A stretch of DNA of 28,352 bases from Perkinsus chesapeaki (Eukaryota > Perkinsozoa > Perkinsida > Perkinsidae). Under the pieces are notes generated by a model. It did no database searches and was not told the origin of the DNA. It was given only the letters and a program-made list of their open reading frames with translations. The number at the start of each line of letters is the position of its first letter. The stretch's first letter is position 1. The stretch covers positions 1 through 28,352 of the forward strand of contig JAAPAO010000475.1 of assembly GCA_013115145.1 (NCBI GenBank), written 5' to 3'. The position numbers and the translations under genes are program-made. Shown piece by piece: positions 19,125 through 28,352 of this stretch.

Positions 19125-19295
19125 GATCAAAACAATATAAAGCTATACTATTAAATAACTTGATCAAAACAATATAAAGCTATACTATTAAATAACTTGA
19201 TTCAAAAAAATATAAAGCTATACTATTAAATAACTTGATCAAAACAATATAAAGCTATGCTATTAAATAACTTGATTCAGAACAACAATATAAAG
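19125..19295. repeat. AT-rich tandem repeat, 4.5 copies of 37/38 bp
   Basis: The unit gatcaaaacaatataaagct continues with atactattaaataactt. Copies: 19125-19161, 19162-19198, 19199-19236 (gattcaaaaaaa variant, 38 bp), 19237-19273 (one A-to-G change), and a partial copy to 19295 with an inserted caa. No open frame spans it. High copy identity points to recent expansion. Confidence 0.95.
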
Positions 19296-19520
19296 TAGAT
19301 GGATGTAATACCTGACCTACTCAGCTCAACAGCTGTAGTCCATTCAACATCCCTACTCCTCCTTGAAAGGAACTATCGGTGGTTCCATCGTCCTGCTGTG
19401 AGTAAGACTTATTGTATGCAATCATCTATAACGGTTTTCCAGGAGGCTCTCTCTTTGCAAGTGTTTCGTTATTATGAGTTTGTCACATACTCTTCTTCGT
19501 GGTGTTCGTTATAGGAATAC

Positions 19521-20755
19521 ATGGCATCGTCCAAGGTCCCTCTAGGTCCACCAACATCAGGCTCGGAAGGGACAGTGTTGCGGTATATAAACGGACAGGC
19601 GATATGTCAACCAACAGGGCCTAAGGCTGAGATACAATCTCTATTGGAGAGGTAGTATTGGCCATCGGAAGATGGTACTCGGGCTCCTCTTCGTGGGCGA
19701 GATTCTCGCATTCACCTTGGAAGTTTGTTCCGGGGAGGGATCGGGGTCATAGAGGAACACCGACTTTTCTTAGAGGGGATCTATCTGCTACTTCTTCGTG
19801 CTCTATGAACATCTCCTATATCGAAATTTGCGCTACATCTCCACCGCCGTCAGGTGCAAGCTTCTACTCTGTAGGGAATCTATGTCGGAGGGCATTGCTC
19901 AGAGACCTTCTTGGCGTTCGCAATATTTGAACGTCGTCGCGGTGGAACTAAAAACGTCGGCTCGCTGGGAAAATGATAGCCTCTTAGGCCTGCCATTGCG
20001 CACTATAAAGATTTTGGATTAGGTATCTTTTACAGAAACAATCTGCTATGAGGGAGCAGCTGGAAAATAACTCCGCTACGACTCGAGCGGTTCAATCAGC
20101 GGAGAAATTGAGAGTTGAGGCCCTCCAGGTTGTGGACCATGCAATAAGTAATCAGCCGTAAATGGTTCTGTGTGTGGCGAACAGTGTGAGTATTTTGGTA
20201 GGGAAATTATGTGGCAAAAGCATCCTACTTCGGTAGTTGGTGAATTCCTCTTTCTCTCATCCTGATAGAAGCCTGTAGTGCCTCTATCGGATGGCCAGCA
20301 ATTTGCTTACTAACCGTTTGTGGAGAATCTTTTACTAGTATAGGTCATTTACATAGTCATCCTCTCTCGAATTTCCCATTTCACTTTGTACTGATAAGCT
20401 CCTAGCTTTACCGATGAGGAGTCGACTTGCATGGATGATGCTTTGATCGAGGCTTGATCTAGATTTTGATCAGATACACTTAATTTGCTCACCAACGACA
20501 AGTGGCCAGTGGGGGATAAAACAGAAAATATGCAGTTTTTACAGGTAGAACGTCAGGCGTATCTTTTGAGTATGTGAAATGCAAGGTTCGAGCTACTAAC
20601 CCAGAGAGAGATGAACTTGATGCGGGGAGAGAACTGTTGGACAGGCTTGAGCGGCGGAAAGATATCCTCGAGGATGATCGTACTAGAAGGGAACTGACGG
20701 CATGGCAGTGCCGCGATGGCACTCCTCGGCAGCCGGAAAGTGCCTCCTTATAGAT
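19521..20755 (+). CDS. Hypothetical multi-exon coiled-coil protein
   Basis: Exon 1 (19521-19651) starts MASSKVPLGPPTSGSEGTV and ends in phase 2 at GTAGTATTGG. Likely later pieces: SLFRGGIGVIEEHRLFLEG from about 19724, RASFYSVGNLCRRALLRDLLG after an acceptor at about 19854, a coiled-coil exon from about 20041 (KQSAMREQLENNSATTRAVQ) with donor GTAATC near 20149, TLNLLTNDKWPVGDKTENMQ ending at a GTAGAAC donor near 20547, and a final charged exon (ATNPERDELDAGRELLDRLE) with stop TAG near 20755. The exon joins around 20150-20470 are not resolved. It may act as a structural or complex subunit; no domain was recognised. Confidence 0.4.
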
Positions 20756-20768
20756 AACCTGGTAAATT

Positions 20769-22207
20769 ATGAGCATAGAAAAGATTATAGGAAACCTGGT
20801 GACCCCTGAGCAGAAAGCGTGGAATGCATACCTTCTTGGAATACGTGGTTCCACCGTGGGACTTCTTCTTGAAAACTGGACCTTGACGACCTCACTAGAG
20901 CACAATTTTGACGATCAAAAGTCTGGAGTAGGCGGCGTGGGCGGTTTTGGTTGAGAATAAAATCGGGTGTGTTTCAATTTTCCATGCAGAGACGGTACCA
21001 TTACTCTGGCTACCCGATTCTACGCAGTGCGAAAAGATATCTGTCTCTCAGGCAAGCAGATATCGTTGACACTCTCCCAAGCGGCATCATCTCAAGTGGA
21101 GCAATGTAGAGCTTTTGCTGCTGTATTGAAGGGCCTGCGGGATAACGGGGAGGGAACGAAGTGGCAAATGCTGCATAGAGGGGCAGTTGTTCAGGTGATT
21201 TGGGTGGAGCGGTTGGCGAGTGGTGGGGGCAGTGGTCTAAATGAAAGGATGGGGAGAAACGCTACATACATCCAGTATGCATTTATGTCGGAATTTACCA
21301 CTTGGTGGCAATTATATAATACTATTATATAATTGTTGTAATATTATTATATATATATATATATATAATAGAAGTCGTGGAATGTCTTCTGTAGGTGAAA
21401 TTCAACGAACTCCCGCTCTGGTAATTGGGTTAGACGGAATCTTGTGTGTTGAGCCGCCTCGCCAAGAAATCATTTGTTTGCGGGGTCGGTTCATTTACCC
21501 GTATCAATAGTAATATAATAAAGTGCGAATCGTTTGTAATTTTAGGTATTTCTGTTCCCTTACGATCTATCAGTTCTCACTCGTCCAACATCGGTGGTGC
21601 GTAGCTCGGAATTGAGGGATGCTACAGTGGACAATAGTAAAGGCAGCAACAAGTACATCGCAGCGATGTAAGTGTATGTATTCTGATAGGGAAATTAAAG
21701 TTGAATTTGGTCTACAATAGAACAGAGGCGAGATTGTTGGGGTTGTATACAATTTTTATAGGTATATAAAACTGATGAGGGTGTACTGATAATTATGGTA
21801 AAAATAGGTACTAAAATTGTGATTTAAATGGTGGCACAAATGGTCATGTTTTCTGGTTGAAATATCTCCATTTTCTCCGTTCTTTTTGTCGCGAATGAAG
21901 GGGATTTGGGAAACTCTGTCAATTGATGACGACAAAGGGAGGGGGGTGAAAATGTTTTTATTTTCAATGGCAGATGTCTCCTAACGCTGCGTCCATCAGA
22001 TATCCGGCCAACTCGGCGAAGGGTATGAATGTTGCGTTGAAGTTCCCAGCGGGGATAAGCAAGGAGGTTGAGGGACGATGGCGATTGTCGGTACGGATAA
22101 GACCGTTGGATGATAATGTTAAAGAGGAAGGAATTAGAGAGAAGACAAAAGGGAAAAGAAAGCGAGGAGAAGATGATGGTAATGTAAATTGTTGTTTTGA
22201 AATATAG
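20769..22207 (+). CDS. Hypothetical multi-exon protein with basic C-terminus
   Basis: The start MSIEKIIGNLVTPEQKAWNA at 20769 is followed, after a likely intron with donor near 20949, by TITLATRFYAVRKDICLSG and a helical part (QAASSQVEQCRAFAAVLKGL). An intron that would contain the (AT)n microsatellite joins in phase to EIQRTPALVIGLDGILCVEP. A later exon (RPTSVVRSSELRDATV) ends at a GTAAGT donor near 21668, and an exon at about 22008-22207 (YPANSAKGMNVALKFPAG) ends with a lysine/arginine-rich tail (KTKGKRKRGEDD), possibly nuclear-targeting. Two of the joins match in phase; the one near 21505 does not. No family recognised; two genes cannot be excluded. Confidence 0.35.
21305..21370. repeat. 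AT microsatellite
   Basis: Alternating (AT)n, about 11 units near 21346-21368, flanked by imperfect attatataat repeats. It probably lies inside an intron of the 20769 gene. Confidence 0.9.
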
Positions 22208-22300
22208 CAGAAGAAATGCCGCGGCTAGGGATCGAACCTGCGGGCTGGTGTCTAGCTGTACTCAGAATCGGCATAGACTAGTGGTGGACTATCTGCCGGC
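22208..22300 (-). other. tRNA-like fragment (possible SINE head)
   Basis: On the minus strand GCAGGTTCGATCCCTAGC with B-box GGTTCGATCCC (22238-22228) is preceded by a tRNA-like stretch. The T-stem is imperfect and no proper acceptor pairs, so a functional tRNA is unlikely. This is the third such remnant in the window. Confidence 0.4.
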
Positions 22301-22564
22301 TGCCTTTTTGATTTGATCCCGAATTGCCCGCTAGACTCATCGGTGCTGGGAGATGAGAAAGCGGTGGAAATTTTGTGAAATTTTCTCAAAGTTCTCCACC
22401 TCTTCTCTACCGACATATCCACTCCATACGTCCACGTACGTAATGTGAATGTGTCTTTGACGTATAATTAAATTAAGTCTAAACTCGCATTTTTGACCAA
22501 GTCAGCTCTGTACACCCAATTCCGGTCTCTAGATGGCGCGTACTGTATAATACAGATTATGTAG

Positions 22565-22952
22565 ATGATCACAGCCAGCATGAACTGTGATGGCTGTTTT
22601 GTGATACTCTCCAATGAGCCACCTACACTCATTGAATGCGGAGGAGTCAATTTTGGTACAAAATGCGTTCCTAGACCAGGAGGGATCATTCCAGGCATTC
22701 CTCCTCGGAGGTGTACATCTGATGTCCCTCTCTGGCATCCCTCCCAACCCACCTCTCTTGGCTGTGCTGAAATGCGGTGTGATGTATTGATGCAGGTCAT
22801 CGCCAAATGGATTTGTTGTAGGTTCCACACAAGTGCAGTCAGCGGGCGTGAAGGTAGCGGTGCCGCCAGTGGTGCCTAGTGGCCTCACTGACCGTGCTAA
22901 ATGTATTGATTTATGTTTGAAGGAAGCACAGAAGACAATAGTCTCCATGTAG
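22565..22952 (+). CDS. Hypothetical two-exon protein (100 aa)
   Basis: Exon 1 22565-22710 (MITASMNCDGCFVILSNEPP ... GGIIPGIPPR) and exon 2 22796-22952 join in phase across an 85-nt GT-AG intron (gtgtac...gatgcag). Exon 2 reads SSPNGFVVGSTQVQSAGV, then a Pro/Val segment and a Cys-containing helix (DRAKCIDLCLKEAQKT) before TAG. There is no recognised domain. A long antisense frame (22529-22978) overlaps; I prefer the plus strand because exon 2 is phase-consistent and its neighbours are on the same strand. Confidence 0.35.
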
Positions 22953-22965
22953 GTGTGCTCTGAAA

Positions 22966-23531
22966 GTGGTGGTGACAACTAGGGTTCTTGATAACAACTT
23001 TGGGAAGAGTTATTTCACTTGTGTACTATATGCTGTTCAATTTGCCATATCTATATCACCTAACTTGCATCTGCTGTTGATCGGGTCGAGTCGGAAGAAT
23101 CCTTCAGTGGTAACCAATGCTATCATCAGTGATTATTCATCACCGTTTTGGTTGGGCCTCTGAGGCTTTCACAGAACACATCGTCAAATGATTCGTTCGA
23201 AGAATATCTGCAATTTTCAGGGTGGCATTTGAAGCGATGATGAGCGACAAGCCGATCCAAGCTCGTCACTGGGCATGGGGTGCTGGCCAACACAACAGTC
23301 GACCCCATTACAGTAAGGCCGATGCAACTGGCAAAGTTACACCCCAGGTAGGCCGCGCCGACCTTCAGAGAACACTGTTGTGTCCAGATTCGCACGGTTA
23401 ATCTGCTCAAGTCATCTACGGTAACGATCGCGCTCGAGCCTTTGTATGTCATTCTCGGGACACCGATGACACCACTAGAGGAACTGGCTGCGTCACAGAT
23501 GAAGTGAGCTTCAGAGGGACATCAGGCGTTC
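22966..23531. other. Possible coding segments, unresolved
   Basis: Plus-strand stop-free stretches follow a good acceptor at about 23219 (VAFEAMMSDKPIQARHWAWG) and near 23400-23507 (LEPLYVILGTPMTPLEELAA). A 108-codon minus-strand frame (23126-23452) overlaps them. I could not build a consistent gene. They may be 5' exons of the GST-like gene that follows. Confidence 0.25.
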
Positions 23532-24054
23532 CAATGAGGAATGTACTTTAGTTTTAAAGAAATATCGTATTTGTAGACCGAAGAGAAACGTAAAATCATT
23601 TTGGATGGTTCGAATATGTGCCAATTTATATCCCGTCCTAGACGCAACAGGCGGTGGCGTTGACGGATTAAAAACGATAAAGATACTGTCGAAATAACTG
23701 TCCTCTCAGGCTTATATGGAGTAGAAATCAATGAACTTGTCAACTACTGTGCTGGCCTATGCAAATGCGTACAACTACTATTGGCGCTCACCTTAGAGCG
23801 ATTAATCATTGTCTAAATCGTCTTTGTATCTTCGCACTAGGAATGTTTTTCGATCCTTGAGGAACACTGCGAAGATGACACCCTGCTGTTTTTCTGCATT
23901 ATTGTCCTATGTATTGTTCATTCTCAGACACATAGTGTTGACCCGCCTGGCTGGGAGCTACGACCCTGACCTATCAGCAGCGCTGGTATCTTCGCCTCAG
24001 AATGCCACCTTACTCGATCAATGGCTTGATTGGCTCACGCCTTTAATGCCTTAA
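23532..24054 (+). CDS. Possible glutathione S-transferase C-terminal-like protein (3' part)
   Basis: Phase-consistent exons are ..-23653 (...NLYPVLDATG), 23710-23768 (LYGVEINELVNYCAGLCKC), 23841-23887 (ECFSILEEHCEDDTLL) and 23928-24054, ending in LLDQWLDWLTPLMP at TAA 24052-24054. Introns are 56, 72 and 40 nt. A Pro-Val-Leu-Asp turn, a short residue stretch, two helices and a DQWLDW helix recall the GST fold as used in GSTs, eEF1B subunits or multisynthetase proteins. The catalytic N-terminal part was not identified and the 5' end is open. The match is by pattern only. Confidence 0.3.
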
Positions 24055-24277
24055 CGTTTCTATCCTATTATTGTGTGGTGTTTGCTACTGTTTATATCAG
24101 TATCGTAAAAAAGTTGTTCTCACAAAATATCAAGTCCTAACTCTTTCTCGTTACTATTTTACGCTCAAAAGTGTAGAGGTCATATTATTTTGTAAGGGGG
24201 TTTATATTAGGCAAATCTCGCTCGCATCTGGGTGTAGGGAAAGGAAATCTCGACGAAATTTTTCGAATTCTCGGTAG

Positions 24278-24406
24278 ATTATCCTAGCATCAAAAATACT
24301 GGTGAGGCGCTTGGACGAGGAAATTGTTAATCTCACCGACAATTACTCTCAAAGTTTGGAAGCGTTCACTTCCAAGAGCGGATCGATGAGGGAAATGCAG
24401 AACTAA
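24278..24406 (+). CDS. Short helical exon, MED22-like by pattern
   Basis: After an acceptor (tctcggtag) the plus strand reads IILASKILVRRLDEEIVNL and TDNYSQSLEAF before TAA at 24404-24406. The RLxEEIxxxxDNYxxxxxAF spacing resembles the first helix of Mediator subunit 22 (RL.DDI...MDNF), but nothing else of that protein was found nearby, so this is weak. It could be an exon of an unrecognised gene. Confidence 0.2.
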   Translation: MILASKILVRRLDEEIVNLTDNYSQSLEAFTSKSGSMREMQN

Positions 24407-24850
24407 CCTGTGAAACGCCAAACAGATCTTCCAATGCTTGTTGTATGAATCACTCTCAGTTGTCGGTTAATAAACGTGAATTCACTCAGTGGGTCCCACT
24501 GTCGGTCTGGGTGGGCACGGGCCGGCATGTGTGGCTTCCTCGAGAGTTTCCTTGGCAAGCAGGATTCCCCACGACAAATAGGCTCTATAGTTTCACAGTG
24601 TAACTGTGTTGCTCGCCAATCTCCTTGCAAAAATTTGAGAAATTCAACTTTGGAAGTGACTCTTAGGCGCGATGAAATATTTTCCCTGAGGGATCCCTAG
24701 TGGCCCCTTGGTGAAGGCACATGTGTCTGACTGTAGGGGGTGTATTCCGTCGAGTTACCTCTTTCGATCGAGTATTATCTTACCAGTAGCGGGGCGGTGC
24801 AATGGTGAGTTGTCTCCTATTGTCAACGCGCTGTGTAGTTTTTCATCGTG

Positions 24851-25822
24851 ATGACCTCTGGTCGAATCATGTTCGCGCCGACCATCCTCCAGGCCTATGC
24901 CAGGATGCTGCGAACATTGAAAGAAGTGAGCCCCTTACGATGTTTAGTAATGCTTGTTATGACATGATCAGTGAGACGCCATAGCTCGCATTATTAGTTA
25001 TAAAAGTATCTTTGCGAGAAAACTTATTGTTCACAGAAATTTCTGTCCAGCTTGCGAATGTATTTTCAAGATAACAGATATCTCGGCTTTATAATCAATA
25101 GACGGATTTATTCGGGTTTTTGGTTTTTGGTTTTTGGGTTTTCGGGTTTTATACAGGGCCAACAGAACAGCAGTTTGGTGGTAATCAAGCAAAGCACAAA
25201 ATGTGTAATGCAACTGACGGGAAAGAGAGCCTATTACACAGTGTCCCCCTACATGAGGCTTGAAATTCCTGCTGAGATTCCCCAGCTAGTGACGGTAGCT
25301 TCAGCTTTAACTATCTTCAATAGATGAGGATCTTCAATAACTATCTCCTTCAAGAGAGCTGGTGCCATCAGTATCTCGCCATACGCATCAGTTTATCGAC
25401 TGGCGTGTTTATTTCAGGCAATGCCTGGAGATGTTTTGACTCAACGGGAGATGAGGTTGGCTCTACGAGGAAGTCTAAGGGATAATTACTCCCTCTATCC
25501 CGAGCAGGCCGTGCTGCAGGTTAAGTCGATGATGCGCATGCGTGCAAGTTAAGATATTCCCTCATTGTTTCAGGAGCTCAATGATACCATTAATATGTTG
25601 CGCTATAACATTGTCCAGAGCGAAATAGTAGCCAAGCTCCGGCCGTCCAGACGAAGCCGCGGTTCTCAGGTTCCGTCGAGCTCACCGGGCGAGGCCCGCA
25701 TGAGGGTTACACTTACGCAGGAGCACATCAGTCAGGGGAAGCCGATTGAGTTGCGGCCGCCATGGGAAGAAGCTACCACGATCAGCGCTGACGAATTTGA
25801 GAACGCTGTGGGTAAAGCATGA
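24851..25822 (+). CDS. LYR-motif protein, LYRM7/MZM1-like complex assembly factor (three exons, 141 aa)
   Basis: Complex1_LYR proteins are small three-helix mitochondrial factors that help build respiratory complexes or Fe-S enzymes; LYRM7/MZM1 serves complex III. Exons 24851-24925, 25418-25519 and 25574-25822 are all phase 0 with GTGAGC/GTTAAG donors and pyrimidine-rich acceptors. Helix 1 is TILQAYARMLRTLKE, where AYAR stands at the LYR position. Helix 2 is QREMRLALRGSLRDNY, with the conserved R...(F/L)R.N pattern. Helix 3 is ELNDTINMLRYNIVQSE, matching L...LR..(V/I)Q of the family. A Ser/Arg-rich linker and acidic tail follow, longer than in typical LYRM7. Intron 1 is long (492 nt) and contains another open stretch (about 25151-25327) whose relation is unclear. 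The canonical LYR tripeptide is not intact. Confidence 0.5.
25113..25150. repeat. G/T-rich low-complexity tract
   Basis: Four to five imperfect copies of gggtttttgg or ggttttcggg occur just before an acceptor-like tttatacag. It superficially resembles telomere repeats but lacks a regular TTTAGGG-type unit. Confidence 0.7.
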
Positions 25823-26219
25823 TGGTACAACGTGAACGACATCAGAGTTTCTGTCCTTTCGTTGGTGTTGGTTAAAGCTTAGATAACCCTGTCAATTTAT
25901 GCCGGGCGATTAGGGCTTCCTCTGTACTACTTTCCGTCGCGGTGGAGCTACATTTTCTCCTCGAAGTGTCTCATGTGTACGCGTGGGATTGCGGCTCACA
26001 ATACTGAAGTTGTTATCGGGTCGAAGGAAATAAGCTGCAATGTGCGCATATGAATTCTGTATTGTACAAAAAACTCTTGCAGTTGGTAACCTCGGTGGCT
26101 CCAGGTGGGATTCAAGTTGACTGTCGCCGGCTCGGGGGTCCTTAGTGAGGATATGGCGCTCTAACATATGCAATTGAATTCCGTAAGTGACCTGGATTGT
26201 ATCCCGTTTTGATTTTGAG
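25823..26219. other. Unresolved interval
   Basis: Plus-strand stop-free stretches (about 25877-25960, and 26070-26140 reading LVTSVAPGGIQVDCRRLG) and a minus-strand frame (25910-26173) coexist. A consensus-like donor GTAAGTGA occurs at 26183. I could not join them into a gene. Confidence 0.25.
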
Positions 26220-27069
26220 ATGGTATCGCCTCATCGAGGCAGCCCACTAAAGATTAGGTTTGGCAATAAGCAGTTCAATGTGAATGCTGGTGAGGAAGAG
26301 ATCAACGATATGTTCGAGCATCTGGACCGTTACTATCAAACCGAGTAGGTCATTTTGTTTAATGTTGTCGACTGGAGTTCTTACTCGAGAATAACACCGA
26401 CACTTCGTTCGCTTTAACTCGTTACTTGTAAGTAAGCCGTAAAACCGAAGTTCAATTGATCTACAAATGCGTTTAGAGAAGCAAAGGCGTAGCCTAACAC
26501 TGGCCGCCATCAAAAAGCTCTGTGCAGCATTGCCTCAAGCTTTGGGGGTTCTACGTCGGAAGAATTACTGGTCCAGTGTTGGAATTTTGCCACCGAATCG
26601 TCACAATTTCTCGGCTATCTCGAGGTGAGAATTGACAAAATATTACTGGTGAACGCAACAGTCTAGGACGTTGGTCACCTCGGTCACCTCGAGACATGTG
26701 TGGTTATTCAGGCACTCTAACAGAGATCGTAGGAGACGTCATTACAGCCCGCAGCAGATGATAAGGATATGTGAAACCTTGCGCATGCGTGCAGATTATT
26801 GTGCAACTCCATCTCCTGTACGCCTTGCATGTGAACTTCTGAGAACTGCCATTATTGACGTGATTGCCTCGGCCAGTGAGACGGGCCATGCCGATTTTGA
26901 TAACATCCTTTGTGATGATGATAATTGGGTGAGCCTACTTCGTCTTGTTGTCATACCGTGTCATGTGTCTCATGGTTGCATCGAATCGTCGACTTCCTCG
27001 TGGGCTCATGAGTCTCGCTACACGATTAGTGGAGCCTCTTCACTTGTCTCCATCGATAGCCAGTGTTAG
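26220..27069 (+). CDS. Hypothetical multi-exon protein
   Basis: Segments: MVSPHRGSPLKIRFGNKQFN ... DMFEHLDRYYQTE (26220-26348), then a stretch from about 26495 (KALCSIASSFGGSTSEELLV) ending GYLE at a GTGAGA donor. A 37-nt intron joins this in phase to a segment starting SRTLVTSVTS near 26662. It continues as RDRRRRHYSPQQMIRICETL, then a helical part (SPVRLACELLRTAIIDVIAS), FDNILCDDDNW, an optional in-frame intron at a GTGAGC donor, and stop TAG at 27069. The link between the first two segments is uncertain, and the first could be a separate short gene. Basic and helical; no domain recognised. Confidence 0.35.
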
Positions 27070-28352
27070 GCTCTCTAGGGGTCGCTTACTACCGCTTACT
27101 CACTTAGAAGTCCTTACCCTACAAAGCTCCAGAACTATAGAAGTCGATCAGAGCTCATGATAGTGTACTGCAGCATATGTTAACCGTAGTCGCGGATCGT
27201 GCCAGAACTCGACATCAAAAGTCTCCGACGCGTAGTCCACGTTTGCTTTTGATGTCTCTGTACGTGGCTTTCTCTCCCAATGCCGGAAACCGCTTCGTTA
27301 GTCTACCAAACTTCCGAGAGGCGTAGTTTGCATAACCTGCAAGTGCAGCAATTGTCTCAACCAACAATGCGGGATTCCGAATGCCACATTTTTCGTATCT
27401 AGTTGGCTACGTGTCTCGGGGGTTCGATGCCACTTGGCGCGCCTGTTGCGTGACGCGACTTGCGTCACAACCGTTGTCCGCGCTGCGTGGAGCGTTCTTG
27501 CCATGATTCTATCACGTAGAATGCGTTATCGAGTTTTATCGTAATTGTGGCATCGTTCTTCGCTACCCACTCGAGACTTGCTCATCTCACACTTAATCTG
27601 GTCTTCTTCAGTCTCGCAACACAGCTGCGCGCCTATCCCAGCAGCAAGTTCAGGAAGCGCTGCTGTGCCTTCGCCGAGAAGTTGGTCTTCTCGAAATGGC
27701 GATTAATTACTGCAGAGAAGGCGATCAAATCTCTGGCTGCGACAGCCCAGTGCTCGAGATTTCTTTTTCGGGATCGAGGTCTTCTAAGTTGTAAAAGACT
27801 GTTTTTTGGCTCATGATTGGGTACTTGTGGTTTGGTTTTCTACATCAAACGCGGGTCGAGTTCCTTCACTTGGTCTAGTGAGCCATATGCGCTGACTGCT
27901 GGTTTCTGGCTTTAAGAATGAGTTATATGGGCGGAAAAGTCCTATGTTACGCTCTTTTAGATTCCCTATAGAGCGTGGTCATACCAGTGATAGTCAGTAC
28001 CGCATCTACGGGGTGCAGTAATTTCTCTAAATCGACAGCGGGGTTGCACTGCTAGCTCAGACTTAGCACAGCCTCCTGTACGCAAGGTGAAATCTCTTAC
28101 GACTGCGATTGATTCGCATTTGAATATAGACTGGCTTGTAAACCGGAACCAGGGTGGCTGGAGTTTCCATTCTTTCCTTCCTTTCTTTCCGCAGGAAGGA
28201 AGGAAAAATAAAAATCTATTTTTCTTTTCAAATGGTAGTGGCGCGCGCTCCGAAGGGGCGCGTTAAAAAATATAAGGAGTGTTGCTTGACGCTAAGGTTT
28301 AGTTTATGCGCGAGCTCCCTGTGCCGGACCAAGTACTATAATAACTCAATAC
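27070..28352. other. Terminal region without a supported gene
   Basis: Contains a perfect 11-bp inverted repeat (27211-27221 with 27246-27256). A plus-strand frame 27547-27816 (no ATG start; FFATHSRLAHLTLNLVFFSL then basic residues) might be an internal exon of a gene with a hydrophobic leader, but no joins are visible. A purine/pyrimidine foldback (tttccttcct ... aggaaggaaa) lies at about 28170-28205. Beyond that I see nothing. Confidence 0.35.

Noticed and set aside
22529-22978. 149-codon minus-strand frame
   Set aside because: No recognisable features; the plus-strand two-exon model is phase-consistent and matches the strand of its neighbours.
25113-25150. Interstitial telomere repeat
   Set aside because: The G/T units are irregular and lack a TTTAGGG or TTAGGG core.

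Overview
The window looks like nuclear DNA of a unicellular eukaryote, most likely an alveolate protist of the Perkinsus type. The reasons are genes split by many short GT-AG introns (about 37-110 nt, a few longer), moderate base composition, both strands coding, a type II tRNA-Ser and a multi-exon cathepsin B-like gene. Nothing prokaryotic (operons, ribosome binding sites, CRISPR) is visible. The organism is inferred; no species-specific marker such as a spliced leader was found.

Layout. 838-2519 (+): nine-exon cathepsin B-like cysteine protease whose reading frame is interrupted by two nonsense codons. 3533-3775 and 6243-6443 (+): two short predicted secreted peptides, each with eight cysteines after a hydrophobic N-terminus. 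4603-7170: gene-poor DNA with a striking density of foldback hairpins. 7432-8880 (-): RS/KH-rich SR-like gene. 9482-12018 (-): seven-exon alpha/beta hydrolase of the ABHD17/Bem46 type with a complete catalytic triad; its second-longest intron (509 nt) contains a 35/38-bp tandem array that repeats the 5' splice site. 12565-15672 (-): small unrecognised genes and an SSXT-like exon. 16955-17036 (+): tRNA-Ser(AGA). 17345-17687 (+): PLAT/LH2-domain remnant with an apparent frameshift. 19125-19295: AT-rich 37-bp tandem repeat. 19521-27069 (+): several multi-exon genes, mostly unrecognised, including a probable GST-C-like segment and a probable LYR-motif mitochondrial assembly factor (24851-25822).

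The neighbours do not form an obvious pathway. The protease and the two Cys-rich peptides lie within 6 kb and would all enter the secretory route. The SR-like, SSXT-like, hydrolase and LYR genes look like ordinary housekeeping functions. Exon structures were inferred by eye from splice consensus, phase and protein-family fit; those with family support (protease, hydrolase, LYR) are the most reliable.
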